The position numbers were made by a program, and so were the translations under genes. From NCBI GenBank assembly GCA_021847305.1, contig JAJZTZ010000009.1, forward strand, positions 1 through 36,983: 36,983 bases of DNA, given 5' to 3'. Shown one piece after another: positions 7,733-16,391 of this stretch. Numbering within the stretch: the stretch's first letter is position 1; each line of letters begins with the position of its first letter. The notes under the pieces are model-generated. The model did not search any database. It saw only the letters and a program-made list of their open reading frames with translations, and had not been told where the DNA came from. This stretch comes from Pseudomonadota bacterium. GTDB taxonomy: Bacteria > Pseudomonadota > Gammaproteobacteria > Burkholderiales > JAJZQI01.

Positions 7733-8941
7733 TTAGCGGAGGTCGAACAATTCGATCCAGTGGCGTACGGGAATGCCGGATCCGCTGGCCAGGTGCATCT
7801 GGCAGCCGACATTGGCGGTGACAATCTGTTCGGGCTGGCCGCTGTTAAGCGCCGCCAGTTTGTTATGCAGCAGTTGTTGCGACAGCTCCGGCTGCAGAAT
7901 CGAATAGGTGCCGGCCGAACCGCAACAAAGATGGGCATCCGGCACGCCGGTAAGCGTAAACCCGGTGCGTTGTAATAATGCCTCCACCGCATTGGGCAAC
8001 TTCTGGCCGTGCTGCAGTGTACAAGGAGCATGCACGGCAATGGGGCCGGCCTTGGCCGGCTGCAGGCGCGACAGATCCTCCTGCAGCAGGATTTCCACCA
8101 GATCGCGGCTCAGCGCCGATACCCGCGCGGCCTTTGCCGCATAGGCAGCATCTTCGTGCAACAAGTGGCCGTAGTCTTTTACCGTCACGCCGCAGCCGCT
8201 GGCCGTCACCACAATGGCTTCCGCCCCCGCCTTGATATGCGGCCACCAGGCGTCGATATTGCGGCGGGCGAAATGTTTCGCTTCCTCTGCCGCACTCATG
8301 TGCTGACTTAGCGCACCGCAGCAGCCCGTTTCGCCGATTTCCAGCAGGGTAATGCCGAGCCTGTCCAGCACGCGCGCCGCGGCGGCATTGGTCAGCGGTG
8401 TGGCGGACGGCTGCACGCAACCCTGCAGCGCCAGCATGGTGCGGACATGACGTGTAACAGGCCAGGCGCCGGCCTGCTGCGGCTGCGGTAGTTTGGCGCG
8501 CAACGCGGCAGGCAACAGGGGTGCAGCGAGGCGCCCCAGCTTGAGCAAAGACGCAAAGCGGTTACGATAAGGAATGACGGTGCGCAAGGCGCGACGTAGT
8601 AGGTTTTCTTTAAATGAACGGCCAACCTGCTGTTCCACCACGGCACGGCCGATGTCGACCAGGTGGCCGTACTGCACGCCCGACGGGCAGGTCGATTCGC
8701 ACGAACGGCAGGTGAGGCAGCGATCCAGATGGGTCTGGGTTTTTTCCGTCGCCGGCTGCCCTTCCAGCACCTGCTTGATCAGATAAATGCGTCCGCGCGG
8801 GCTGTCCAGCTCGTCGCCCTTGATCTGATAGGTCGGACAGGTGGCGGTACAGAAACCGCAATGCACGCAGGAACGCAGAATGGCATCGGCTTCCTGACCG
8901 GCAGCGGTGTTCTTGAATGCATCGCTCAGGGACGTTTGCAT
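7733..8941 (-). CDS. glcF: Glycolate oxidase iron-sulfur subunit GlcF
   Basis: 402-residue Fe-S subunit of membrane-associated glycolate oxidase, passing electrons from GlcD/GlcE flavins toward the quinone pool. Two ferredoxin-type 4Fe-4S motifs are seen: CVHCGFCTATCP (Cys 25, 28, 31, 35) and CLTCRSCESTCP (Cys 75, 78, 81, 85). CCG-domain motifs follow: ETGCCGALSQH, HAPCTLQHG and LCCGSAGTYS. Length is normal for GlcF. The start lies 1 nt after the glcE stop. It is the last gene of the operon that begins with the ThDP enzyme. No malate synthase or glcG follows as in E. coli. Confidence 0.95.
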   Translation of the reverse strand: MQTSLSDAFKNTAAGQEADAILRSCVHCGFCTATCPTYQIKGDELDSPRGRIYLIKQVLEGQPATEKTQTHLDRCLTCRSCESTCPSGVQYGHLVDIGRAVVEQQVGRSFKENLLRRALRTVIPYRNRFASLLKLGRLAAPLLPAALRAKLPQPQQAGAWPVTRHVRTMLALQGCVQPSATPLTNAAAARVLDRLGITLLEIGETGCCGALSQHMSAAEEAKHFARRNIDAWWPHIKAGAEAIVVTASGCGVTVKDYGHLLHEDAAYAAKAARVSALSRDLVEILLQEDLSRLQPAKAGPIAVHAPCTLQHGQKLPNAVEALLQRTGFTLTGVPDAHLCCGSAGTYSILQPELSQQLLHNKLAALNSGQPEQIVTANVGCQMHLASGSGIPVRHWIELFDLR

Positions 8942-8942
8942 C

Positions 8943-10013
8943 TTATAAGCCTTCGTACATGCGGCCGGGGTTGAGAATACCGGCCGGATCGAAGGCCTGC
9001 TTCAGCCGTTGGTGCGCCTGCCAGAGGCCGGCGGGCAAAGGCTGGAAAGCATCCGAGCCGCTACCACCATGCAGCAGGGTAGCGTGACCACCGAGTGCGG
9101 CCACGGCGGCACGTACCTGCTCGATCGACGCAGCGGTTTTCAGCCAGCGTTGCGCCCCGCCCCACTCCAGCAGCCAGTCGCCCGGCAGTTTCGGCTGATC
9201 GGCCGTTTGCGGCAGGGCGATGCGCCACAAAGAAGCGGCTTCGGCGAAGAAAGGCAGCTGCAGTTCGCGCAGGCTGCGCCAGAACGTGGCCGCGTCCACC
9301 AGCACATCGCCCGCCACGCGCTGTTTGACGGCCGCTACAGCGCTCTTTGCACCGGCAAAGCGCAGATACAGGTAACCGTCCACCCAGGCGGAAGCCGACA
9401 GCGGTACCGGTTGGCCAGCCAGTTTATTCATCTGTTCCAGTGCAGCAGGCAAGGTGGCCGGCTGCACCAGGGTGAGCTTGTCCTGCGGCACGGGCAGCAC
9501 TTTCAGGCTGACGTCCAGCAGCACACCCAGGGTGCCCAGTGCGCCCGCCATGAGGCGGGCGGCATCATAACCGGCCACGTTTTTCATCACTTCGCCGCCA
9601 AAATGCAGCAGCTCACCCTTGCCGTTGATCACATGGCAGCCCAGCACGAAATCGCGCGCCGAACCGGCATACGGGCGACGCGGGCCGGACAGATTGCAGG
9701 CGATGGTACCGCCCAGTGTGGCATTCGGTCCCCAGTGGGGCGGCTCGAACGGCAGCAGCTGGCCTTTTTCCGCCAGCGCCGCTTCAATTTCTGCCAGCGG
9801 CGTACCGGCCCGTGCCGTCAACACCAGTTCGGTCGGTTCGTAGCTGTTAATGCCGCTGTGGCCGGACACATCCAGCACAGTTAACTCAGCGCCTGTGGTT
9901 TGCCGGCCGTAAAACGCCTTGCTGTTGCCGCCGACGATTTTCAGCGGGGTTTTGCCGGCATAAGCCGCCTGTACCTGTTGTTGCAGGGAAGCAGTGAGAT
10001 CGTTTGCCGGCAT
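8943..10013 (-). CDS. glcE: Glycolate oxidase FAD-binding subunit GlcE
   Basis: 356 residues; the second flavin-binding subunit of glycolate oxidase. The FAD_binding_4 PP-loop region reads LKIVGGNSKAFYG...GPNATLGGTIACNLSGPRRP, with GEVMKNVAGYDAARLMAGAL, and the C-terminus ends FDPAGILNPGRMYEGL as in GlcE. The reading frame is open far upstream, but the start is set at ATG 10013 (MPANDLTAS), which shares its A with the glcD TGA (TGATG), the usual coupling in glcDEF operons. Confidence 0.94.
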   Translation of the reverse strand: MPANDLTASLQQQVQAAYAGKTPLKIVGGNSKAFYGRQTTGAELTVLDVSGHSGINSYEPTELVLTARAGTPLAEIEAALAEKGQLLPFEPPHWGPNATLGGTIACNLSGPRRPYAGSARDFVLGCHVINGKGELLHFGGEVMKNVAGYDAARLMAGALGTLGVLLDVSLKVLPVPQDKLTLVQPATLPAALEQMNKLAGQPVPLSASAWVDGYLYLRFAGAKSAVAAVKQRVAGDVLVDAATFWRSLRELQLPFFAEAASLWRIALPQTADQPKLPGDWLLEWGGAQRWLKTAASIEQVRAAVAALGGHATLLHGGSGSDAFQPLPAGLWQAHQRLKQAFDPAGILNPGRMYEGL

Positions 10014-11506
10014 CAGAACCGCTCCAGCTCGGGAAACGGCAGCTTGCCGTCGTGCACATGCATGGCGCCGAATTCGGCGCAGCGGTGCAAGGTCGGCACG
10101 GCCTTGCCCGGATTGAGCAGGCCCTGCGGGTCGAAGGCATGCTTGATGGCGTGAAACTGGGTCAGCTCGGCACTGTCGTACTGCACACACATCTGATTGA
10201 TCTTTTCCATACCCACACCGTGCTCGCCGGTGATGCTGCCGCCCACCTCGACGCACAGCTCGAGAATCTTGCTGCCGAATTCTTCGGCATTCGCCAGCTC
10301 GCCCGGTTTGTTTGCATCGTACAGAATCAACGGGTGCAAATTGCCATCGCCGGCGTGGAACACGTTGGCCACCGCCAGACCGTATTGCTGCGACAATTCG
10401 CCGATGCGGCGCAAGACAAAAGGAAGGTGACGGCGCGGTATCGTCCCGTCCATGCAATAGTAGTCGGGCGACAGGCGACCCACGGCGGGGAAGGCCGACT
10501 TGCGCCCTTTCCACAACAACGCCCGTTCCTGCTCGTCGCGCGCCAGCCGCACTTCGGTGGCACCGATGTCTTTAAGAATGGCCTGCACCTGCTCCACCTG
10601 CTCGGCCACTTCTTCGCACGTTCCATCCAGCTCGCACAGCAAAATGGCTTCGGCGTCGCGCGGGTAGCCGGCATGGGCGAAATCTTCCGCCGCGCCGATG
10701 GACAGCTTGTCCATCATTTCCAGCCCGCCCGGGATGACACCGGCCGCGATGATCGCCCCCACCGCGGCACCGGCTTTTTCCACGTCGTCGAACGCCGCCA
10801 GCATGACCTTGGCTTTTTCCGGCACCGGCAGAAGCCGCACGGTCACTTCCACAATCACGCCCAGCATGCCTTCCGAACCGGTCATCAGCGCCAGCAGATC
10901 GTAGCCGGCGCTGTCCAGTGCTTCGCTGCCGACCACCAGCAGGTCGCCCTCGATGGTCACCAGCTTGATCTGCAGGATGTTGTGCACCGTCAGGCCGTAT
11001 TTCAGGCAATGCACGCCGCCGGAGTTTTCCGCCACATTGCCGCCGATGGTGCAGGCGATTTGCGACGAGGGATCGGGCGCGTAATACAAACCATATTGAG
11101 ACGCCGCCTGGGAAATAGCCAGGTTGCGCACGCCCGGCTGCACCCGTGCGGTGCGTGCCAGCGTGTCGATAGCCAGAATGGATTTCAGTTTTGCGAGGCT
11201 CAGCAGCACGCCATTGGGATGCGGCAGCGCGCCGCCGGACAGGCCGGTACCGGCACCGCGCGCCACCACTGGCAGCCGGTGCTGATGACACAGCCGCATG
11301 ACGGCCTGCACCTGCCCCACCGACTGCGGCAGCACAGTCACCCAGGGCAGTTGCCGGTAGGCGGACAAGCCGTCGCATTCGTATGGACGCAGGTCTTCCT
11401 CTTCAAACAGCACGCAGTCAGCCGGCAACAGCTGCAGCAACTGTGCCACCAACTCGGCTTTGCCGATAACAGGAACGTGATCGTGCTCGCAGCCGTGTTG
11501 CGACAT
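10013..11506 (-). CDS. glcD: Glycolate oxidase FAD-linked subunit GlcD
   Basis: 497 residues; catalytic flavoprotein subunit oxidising glycolate (and often D-lactate) to glyoxylate. FAD-binding motifs: VVARGAGTGLSGGALP, APDPSSQIACTIGGNVAENS, LMTGSEGMLGVI. C-terminal catalytic region: VFHAGDGNLHPLI, GGSITGEHGVGMEK, FDPQGLLNPGK. Length equals the E. coli protein (499). Start overlaps the kinase stop by one base (TGATG), so the five genes ThDP enzyme, kinase, glcD, glcE, glcF appear to be one transcript. Confidence 0.96.
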   Translation of the reverse strand: MSQHGCEHDHVPVIGKAELVAQLLQLLPADCVLFEEEDLRPYECDGLSAYRQLPWVTVLPQSVGQVQAVMRLCHQHRLPVVARGAGTGLSGGALPHPNGVLLSLAKLKSILAIDTLARTARVQPGVRNLAISQAASQYGLYYAPDPSSQIACTIGGNVAENSGGVHCLKYGLTVHNILQIKLVTIEGDLLVVGSEALDSAGYDLLALMTGSEGMLGVIVEVTVRLLPVPEKAKVMLAAFDDVEKAGAAVGAIIAAGVIPGGLEMMDKLSIGAAEDFAHAGYPRDAEAILLCELDGTCEEVAEQVEQVQAILKDIGATEVRLARDEQERALLWKGRKSAFPAVGRLSPDYYCMDGTIPRRHLPFVLRRIGELSQQYGLAVANVFHAGDGNLHPLILYDANKPGELANAEEFGSKILELCVEVGGSITGEHGVGMEKINQMCVQYDSAELTQFHAIKHAFDPQGLLNPGKAVPTLHRCAEFGAMHVHDGKLPFPELERF

Positions 11507-12834
11507 CAGCCGGCGTTCCCGCGCAGTCGGTTGTATACGGTGGCCAGCGCGTGCTCGTCACCCACGTTGCCGGGGAAGATCACCACCGGCAGGTCGGGAT
11601 AGCGCGGGTGGTAATCCGGACAGCGCACCACCGAGCACCCGGCAAGGATCTGCCCCACCACACGCGAAGTGCGCAGTGCCAGACCGTCGCTCAGCACGTC
11701 GTTGGAGGTAATGCCGCCCTTGCTGATAAGAAAACCGATGCTCACCGGCAGGTTGCTCACCACGTCCATCAGAAATGCCGACACCTGTTCGCCGAAGGCC
11801 AGGCGAGTGGCCTGGTCGGCAAAGGTTTTCTCCACCCGGGTGGTATACACCGCCGGCGTCTCGTTGCGTGCATGAACCGCCTCGGCCGCCAGACGGACTT
11901 CCTCCAGCAGGGCGTCGCGAGCGGGGCCGATGCGTTCGACATCGACTTCCAGCCCAACTACGCCCGGCTGTTTAAGCAACTCCGCCAACTGCGCAGTGGT
12001 TTTCTTCACGTGCGAACCGACAATAACCGCGCCGGCACGCCCGCCGCGCACGTAGGCAGCCATCTGCTCCGGCGCCACCGGCTGCGGACCGAGTTGCGCC
12101 AGCGAAGTCAGCAAGCTGGCCGCGCTGCGGAACAGAAAACGCTTGCCGGTGGCGGCCGCGGTCTGAATCTGCGCGGCAAAACGGTCCAGGTCGGACTGCT
12201 GCTCGGCATCCACCACGCCGCACACATTGTCTTTCAGCGCCAGCAGACGGGCGGAAATATCGCCGCGCACGTCTGTCAGGGTGAAGCGTTCCACCTGTTC
12301 GGCGGCAATGCGGCCGCGGGTTTTTTCCGCCACGTAGTCGGGCAGATGGCTGTGACGGTAGCCGAACACCGAATCGCGGGCGAATTCGGTTTCATGCACC
12401 GGCACCGGCTCGCCGTTGACCATCAGATAATGGATGCTGCCGCGCGTTACCCGGCCGCCCTCAAAAAATGCCGGCACCAGAAAATGCGCGTCGAACGGCC
12501 CGAGTTCCTCGGCGATCACATCGGTTTCCACCGGATAGTGACCGCGCAGGGTGGAATCCGAACGGCTCACCAGAATCGGATTGATCGAGCGGCCAGCGGC
12601 TTTCTCCAGATCCAGTGCCACACGCACGTTGGCGCACACCTCGCGGGTGACCGCCTCGGCACGCGCGGCCGACATGCCGCGGGTATTGGTCAGCACGAAA
12701 AACAGCGGCGACGCGTCCTGCAGGGCACCGACCAGGGTCGGCACATCCCAGCGGGTCAGCAGCAGGCAGCCGTGTACCGTCTGCGACCCGGTCGGGTCGT
12801 CGTCCAACACAATAATCTTGGTTTGCTGGCTCAT
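11506..12834 (-). CDS. Four-carbon acid sugar kinase family protein (DUF1537; OtnK/DtnK-like)
   Basis: 442 residues, cytoplasmic kinase of the family that phosphorylates threonate, erythronate, 3-oxo-tetronates or related sugar acids. The N-terminal substrate domain begins IIVLDDDPTGSQTVHG (residues 7-22) and continues with TNTRGMS and SRSDSTLRGHYPVE. The C-terminal nucleotide domain shows IVGSHVKKTTAQL, LISKGGITSNDV and VIFPGNVGDEHAL. The exact substrate cannot be read from sequence. Placed between a ThDP-dependent lyase-like enzyme and glycolate oxidase, it probably activates a sugar acid whose cleavage yields glycolate or a product routed through glyoxylate. SD is weak (GGAAAAGG). Confidence 0.9.
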   Translation of the reverse strand: MSQQTKIIVLDDDPTGSQTVHGCLLLTRWDVPTLVGALQDASPLFFVLTNTRGMSAARAEAVTREVCANVRVALDLEKAAGRSINPILVSRSDSTLRGHYPVETDVIAEELGPFDAHFLVPAFFEGGRVTRGSIHYLMVNGEPVPVHETEFARDSVFGYRHSHLPDYVAEKTRGRIAAEQVERFTLTDVRGDISARLLALKDNVCGVVDAEQQSDLDRFAAQIQTAAATGKRFLFRSAASLLTSLAQLGPQPVAPEQMAAYVRGGRAGAVIVGSHVKKTTAQLAELLKQPGVVGLEVDVERIGPARDALLEEVRLAAEAVHARNETPAVYTTRVEKTFADQATRLAFGEQVSAFLMDVVSNLPVSIGFLISKGGITSNDVLSDGLALRTSRVVGQILAGCSVVRCPDYHPRYPDLPVVIFPGNVGDEHALATVYNRLRGNAG

Positions 12835-12905
12835 GGCCTTTTCCGTTTCTTGCCTATAACCCGATCAGGAGGCCACCTGCGGGCAGGCAGCCCCCGAGCG
12901 GAAAT

Positions 12906-15095
12906 TTACTTCAGCAGCGCTTTGGCACGTGCGGTCATGGCATCGGCGGTGATACCGTTGAATTCCATGATCTCGTCGGCCGAAGCGGTGGTTTCGCCGC
13001 GTTTCCAGCAGAAAGTATCACGTTTCGGCGCGCGGGTGCGCAACAGAACCGGCTCCAGCGAAGCGCTCGGACCGCCGCTCACCGCGATCAGCGCATCGCC
13101 GTCGAACAGCGCATTGAAATGGTCGTCGTCCATGAACGCATTGTCCGGCTGCGATACGGTATCCCAGGCCACGTCGGTCGGGCGATACAACGCACGCGGG
13201 TTCACTACGGCAACGATGCGTACCGAATAGCCCTCAGCTTCCAGCTTGTCCTTGGCGGCAAATACCGGCAGCAGCACCATGTCGCCGGTGGCGGCGAACA
13301 CCACCGTGCCTTTATCACCGCCGGCGCTCTGGTAAATCGTCGCCGCCCCCCTCTCAACCGCCTGCTTCGATTCAGCCAGGCTCATGTATACCGGCAACGG
13401 GCTCTTGGAGGCGATGATGACCATGCCCTTGTTCACGCTGCTGGTGGCGTACTCATACACGGTCTGGATCGAGTTCGCATCGCATGGGAACAACGGGAAC
13501 ACGTTGCCGTTACGCATCATGGCGGCAAAGAAGTTCTCGATTTCCGGGCGCTGGTGGGTCCAGCCGTTACGGCCCTGCTCCAGCGCCCCGGCCGTGAACA
13601 TGCACACGATGGACGGTGTCTTGCGGCGCAGTTCGGCCATGGCCTGGGTCACCGTCTGGATGATCGGCCAGCCGTTGATGGCGAACGATTCGTACGACAG
13701 CCACAGCGAACGGGAGCCGAACAGCGCCAGACCCGCCGCCAGACCCGCACAGGCGTCTTCGTTCAGCGGCTCGTATACCTGACCGTTGGGTTCCTGGTTG
13801 TACAGCGGATCCACGGTTGGGTGACGGATTTTCAGCGCATCGTTGATGTTCTTCATGGCCGAAGCTTCATTACCGTCAGCATTGGTCACCACGAAACGCG
13901 CATCGGCCTTGCCCATCTGCGCAACCAGCGCACCCATGGCGGTGGCCGGTACCGCCTTGTCGGTCGGCTTGAACTCTTCCATCGCCAGTTTCGGCATGGC
14001 CACAATATCCAGTTCGGTCTCGGTTACCGCGGTCTTCACAGCGGGGCCGCCACCGGCGCGCGAGAAGTTGTCGCGAACGATCTGCCAGGCTTCGGGCGGC
14101 AGGGCGCGGCGCTTCAGGCCTTCGATGATGTGCGGCTGGTCGAGCGTGTCCTTCGGGTACAGGTTGTGCGACTTAGCGCCCACGGTGTGTACGCCGGAAC
14201 CCTTCAGCTGCTTGATGATGAATGCCGTCAGCGTGCCGCCCAGTGCGGAACGCGCCGCCTTGTCCACACCCTGCAGTACGGCCTTGGCAAACGCCAGGCG
14301 CTGGCCGTGCGAGAAGTGGGTACTGTCGACATAAGCACCGCTCTGCTTGCTGTCGTCGAATTCCTTGGCGTCTACCAGCACCACTTCCTTGAAGCCGTGG
14401 CCTTTCCAGTAGGCGATCATCTCGTCATTGCTCATGCGCGACACCATGGAGTGGTGTTCCTGCGAGTAACCGTTCCATACCAGTACCGGCAGGAAGTTGG
14501 TGATGCTCGGGTAGGCGGTATTGAAGTGCATCATGCTGTTCAGCACGTACGGCTCGCCCATGCCGCCGTCGCCGATGGTTACCGGGAACAGTTTGCCCGG
14601 ATGCAGCAGCGCGCCGGCCATGGCGAAGTGCTGGCCCTGACCCAGCGGACCGGCCGGAGCCAGCAGACCGGGAATGGCGCCGGACAGGTGACCCAGCAGA
14701 CCGTGCTTCTCACGGAAACGCTTCATCATGTCGTCCATGGTGTTGATGCCCATTTCTTCCAGCGAGGAATCGAGGAACATGGAAGAGTAGAAGCCCGGCG
14801 CATGGTGGCCCACCTCGGTCACGATATTGGTGTGGCCCAGCATGATCAGGGAGGCGTGCGCCTCGGCGCTGGAGGCAAAACCGCCCGGGTGGCCGGAGCC
14901 TTTGGAGCCGGTCACCTGCAGCGTCAGGTAACGCAGTGCGTCCGCACCCAGCAGGGTCTGGTAGGCGGCTTCGTCGCTGACTTCGGCGATGGCGCTCTGG
15001 CCTTCGGCGATAAGCGCCTTGGCTGCCTTGGTGTCGAAATCCGGCCACTTCTCGCCGTAATGCTGAATGCCCTGACAGAATGCGGGTGCGTTCAT
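12906..15095 (-). CDS. ThDP-dependent transketolase/phosphoketolase-like enzyme
   Basis: 729 residues. The N-terminal half carries transketolase-type motifs: SGHPGGFASSAEAH (residues 67-80), PAGPLGQGQHFAMAGAL (149-163) and the ThDP/Mg site GDGGMGEP (175-182) running to the Asn-rich ITNFLPVLVWNGY. The C-terminal half reads like phosphoketolase: LNEDACAGLAAGLALFGS, LWLSYESFAINGW, GRNGWTHQRPEIENF, PCDANSIQTVYEYA, ASKSPLPVYMSL. It is shorter than phosphoketolases (about 790) and longer than transketolases (about 660). Start is ATG 15095 with GGAG 8 nt upstream; the frame stays open further but without a ribosome site. First gene of the sugar-acid kinase/glcDEF operon, divergent from an IclR regulator. 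Likely cleaves or transfers a two-carbon ketol unit; substrate unknown. Databases probably call it transketolase. Confidence 0.85.
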   Translation of the reverse strand: MNAPAFCQGIQHYGEKWPDFDTKAAKALIAEGQSAIAEVSDEAAYQTLLGADALRYLTLQVTGSKGSGHPGGFASSAEAHASLIMLGHTNIVTEVGHHAPGFYSSMFLDSSLEEMGINTMDDMMKRFREKHGLLGHLSGAIPGLLAPAGPLGQGQHFAMAGALLHPGKLFPVTIGDGGMGEPYVLNSMMHFNTAYPSITNFLPVLVWNGYSQEHHSMVSRMSNDEMIAYWKGHGFKEVVLVDAKEFDDSKQSGAYVDSTHFSHGQRLAFAKAVLQGVDKAARSALGGTLTAFIIKQLKGSGVHTVGAKSHNLYPKDTLDQPHIIEGLKRRALPPEAWQIVRDNFSRAGGGPAVKTAVTETELDIVAMPKLAMEEFKPTDKAVPATAMGALVAQMGKADARFVVTNADGNEASAMKNINDALKIRHPTVDPLYNQEPNGQVYEPLNEDACAGLAAGLALFGSRSLWLSYESFAINGWPIIQTVTQAMAELRRKTPSIVCMFTAGALEQGRNGWTHQRPEIENFFAAMMRNGNVFPLFPCDANSIQTVYEYATSSVNKGMVIIASKSPLPVYMSLAESKQAVERGAATIYQSAGGDKGTVVFAATGDMVLLPVFAAKDKLEAEGYSVRIVAVVNPRALYRPTDVAWDTVSQPDNAFMDDDHFNALFDGDALIAVSGGPSASLEPVLLRTRAPKRDTFCWKRGETTASADEIMEFNGITADAMTARAKALLK

Positions 15096-15147
15096 GATGC
15101 TGCTCCTGAATAGTGTGAGTGTGTTGCGCCTAAATTTAGCGCGATGG

Positions 15148-15206
15148 AAATACCTTACCAAATTACTTGGTATTTCGCAATACAGAATTGATTTCACAAT
15201 ACGAAA
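15148..15206. promoter_or_regulatory. Candidate IclR operator cluster upstream of the ThDP-enzyme operon
   Basis: Three dyads crowd the operon promoter. AAATACC (15148-15154) is inverted at GGTATTT (15169-15175), with a nested TACCAA/TTGGTA pair. Two near-palindromic 15-mers, TTTCGCAATACAGAA (15173-15187) and TTTCACAATACGAAA (15192-15206), are repeated at 19-bp spacing, about two helical turns. IclR proteins often bind such paired short palindromes, and the iclR-type gene is the divergent neighbour. The exact promoter elements are not resolved. Confidence 0.5.
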
Positions 15207-15244
15207 TGATGTAGCATGGTAGTCAGGACATTCAGCAAACGTAG

Positions 15245-15510
15245 CGACTGAACCAGGGGTTTGTCTTTTGGGTCCCCTTTTATTTGTCGCCGAGCGGCTG
15301 GATTTCTGGCGGGGGCTTGCGGCGAGTACTGTTCGTGCCCCGCCAGGGCGAGTTTACTCGCCACCCGCCAGAAATTCAGCCACGAGGGGAAGTCGACAAA
15401 TTCAGGGTCGCCTTTTCTTTGGGTACTTTCTTTTGGCGAAGCAAAAGAAAGTACCGCGCTGCCGGGCGCCCCCGGCCAAGAAACGCTGAACAACGAGACA
15501 AATTCAGACC
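15245..15510. repeat. Dispersed-type nested palindromic repeat between ThDP operon and iclR-type gene
   Basis: This non-coding stretch contains an 18-bp inverted pair with one mismatch (15296-15313 with 15364-15381), an inner GGCGAGT/ACTCGCC pair (15321-15327, 15356-15362), and a perfect 14-bp hairpin GGTACTTTCTTTTG / CAAAAGAAAGTACC with a 6-nt loop (15422-15455). ACAAATTCAG occurs twice (about 15396 and 15498). The hairpin type with TTTCTTTTGGCGAAGCAAAAGAAA resembles repeats scattered in many proteobacterial genomes. The short frames crossing it look like repeat-derived noise. Outer boundaries are approximate. Confidence 0.6.
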
Positions 15511-15538
15511 CAGGCTATGACAGAGCGACGTTAATACC

Positions 15539-16288
15539 ATGAGCACAGAAACCTCCATCCAAGTTATCGACCGCATGGTCACCCTGCTGGAAAGCCTGGC
15601 GCAGCACGGCCATGCCAGCCTGAAAGTGCTGGCGGCCGATACCGGGCTGCACAGTTCCACCGCGTTTCGCATTCTCGCCTCGCTGCAGCAGCACGGCTGG
15701 GTGGCACGCGACGCCAACGGCGCCTATCAGCTCGGCAGCGGTCTGTTGCGCTACGCGGCGCAGGCGGGACAGGAAATCGACCTGCGCCAGGAAGCCCTGC
15801 CTATCATGGCCGCCCTGCGCGACGCCACCGGCGAAACGGTCAATCTCACCGTGCGCGAAAACGACGAGGTGATCTACGTCGAACGCGTCACCTCCAACCG
15901 CCTCATGCGGGTGGAGCAGGTCATCGGCAGCCGCGCCCCGCTGCACGTCACCGCCGTGGGCAAACTGATGCTGGGCGAAGATACGGCCGAGGCCTGCCTC
16001 GACTACGCCCGCCGCACCCACCTGCCGGCCTATACCGCCAACACCATCACCGAACCGCTGGCCCTGTTCAACGCGGCGCAACAGGCGAAGAAGCAGGGCT
16101 TCGCCTATGACGACGAAGAAGCCGAATTGGGCGTGGGCTGCATTGGCGTACTGGTGCGTGATGGCAGCGGCAAAGCCGTCGCCGGCCTGTCCATTTCGGC
16201 CCCGCGCGAACGGCGCAAGGATGAGTGGGTGGAATGGATGCAGAAAGCGGCTAAAGAGCTGTCGCAAAAGCTGGGATTTTTCGGCTAG
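15539..16288 (+). CDS. IclR-family transcriptional regulator
   Basis: 249 residues. N-terminal winged helix-turn-helix, roughly residues 5-68 (VIDRMVTLLESLAQHG, LAADTGLHSSTAFRILASLQ, GAYQLGSGLLRYA), then the IclR effector-binding domain with VNLTVRENDEVIYVERV, LHVTAVGKLMLGE and GVGCIGVLVRDG. It is divergent from the ThDP enzyme/kinase/glcDEF operon and probably controls it through the operator cluster near 15148-15206; the ligand would be a pathway intermediate. No clear SD precedes ATG 15539; a later ATG near 15572 would cut into the DNA-binding domain, so the first is preferred. Confidence 0.9.
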   Translation: MSTETSIQVIDRMVTLLESLAQHGHASLKVLAADTGLHSSTAFRILASLQQHGWVARDANGAYQLGSGLLRYAAQAGQEIDLRQEALPIMAALRDATGETVNLTVRENDEVIYVERVTSNRLMRVEQVIGSRAPLHVTAVGKLMLGEDTAEACLDYARRTHLPAYTANTITEPLALFNAAQQAKKQGFAYDDEEAELGVGCIGVLVRDGSGKAVAGLSISAPRERRKDEWVEWMQKAAKELSQKLGFFG

Positions 16289-16391
16289 CGCCCGCCAAAC
16301 CCGGCCTGCGTTTTCGCATTTACAATTTGTCGACGGCAGTCCAGAATTAATTCGTTTTAATTCCGTATAACTATCCCAAGGATACCGGACC

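Noticed and set aside
10014-10514. N-terminal extension of glcE to an upstream start
   Set aside because: The extension covers the 3' part of glcD in another frame and has no family content; ATG 10013 overlaps the glcD stop as usual.
15194-15493. 99-codon minus-strand frame upstream of iclR
   Set aside because: It is composed of the palindromic repeat; such frames recur wherever these repeats occur and show no protein-like features.
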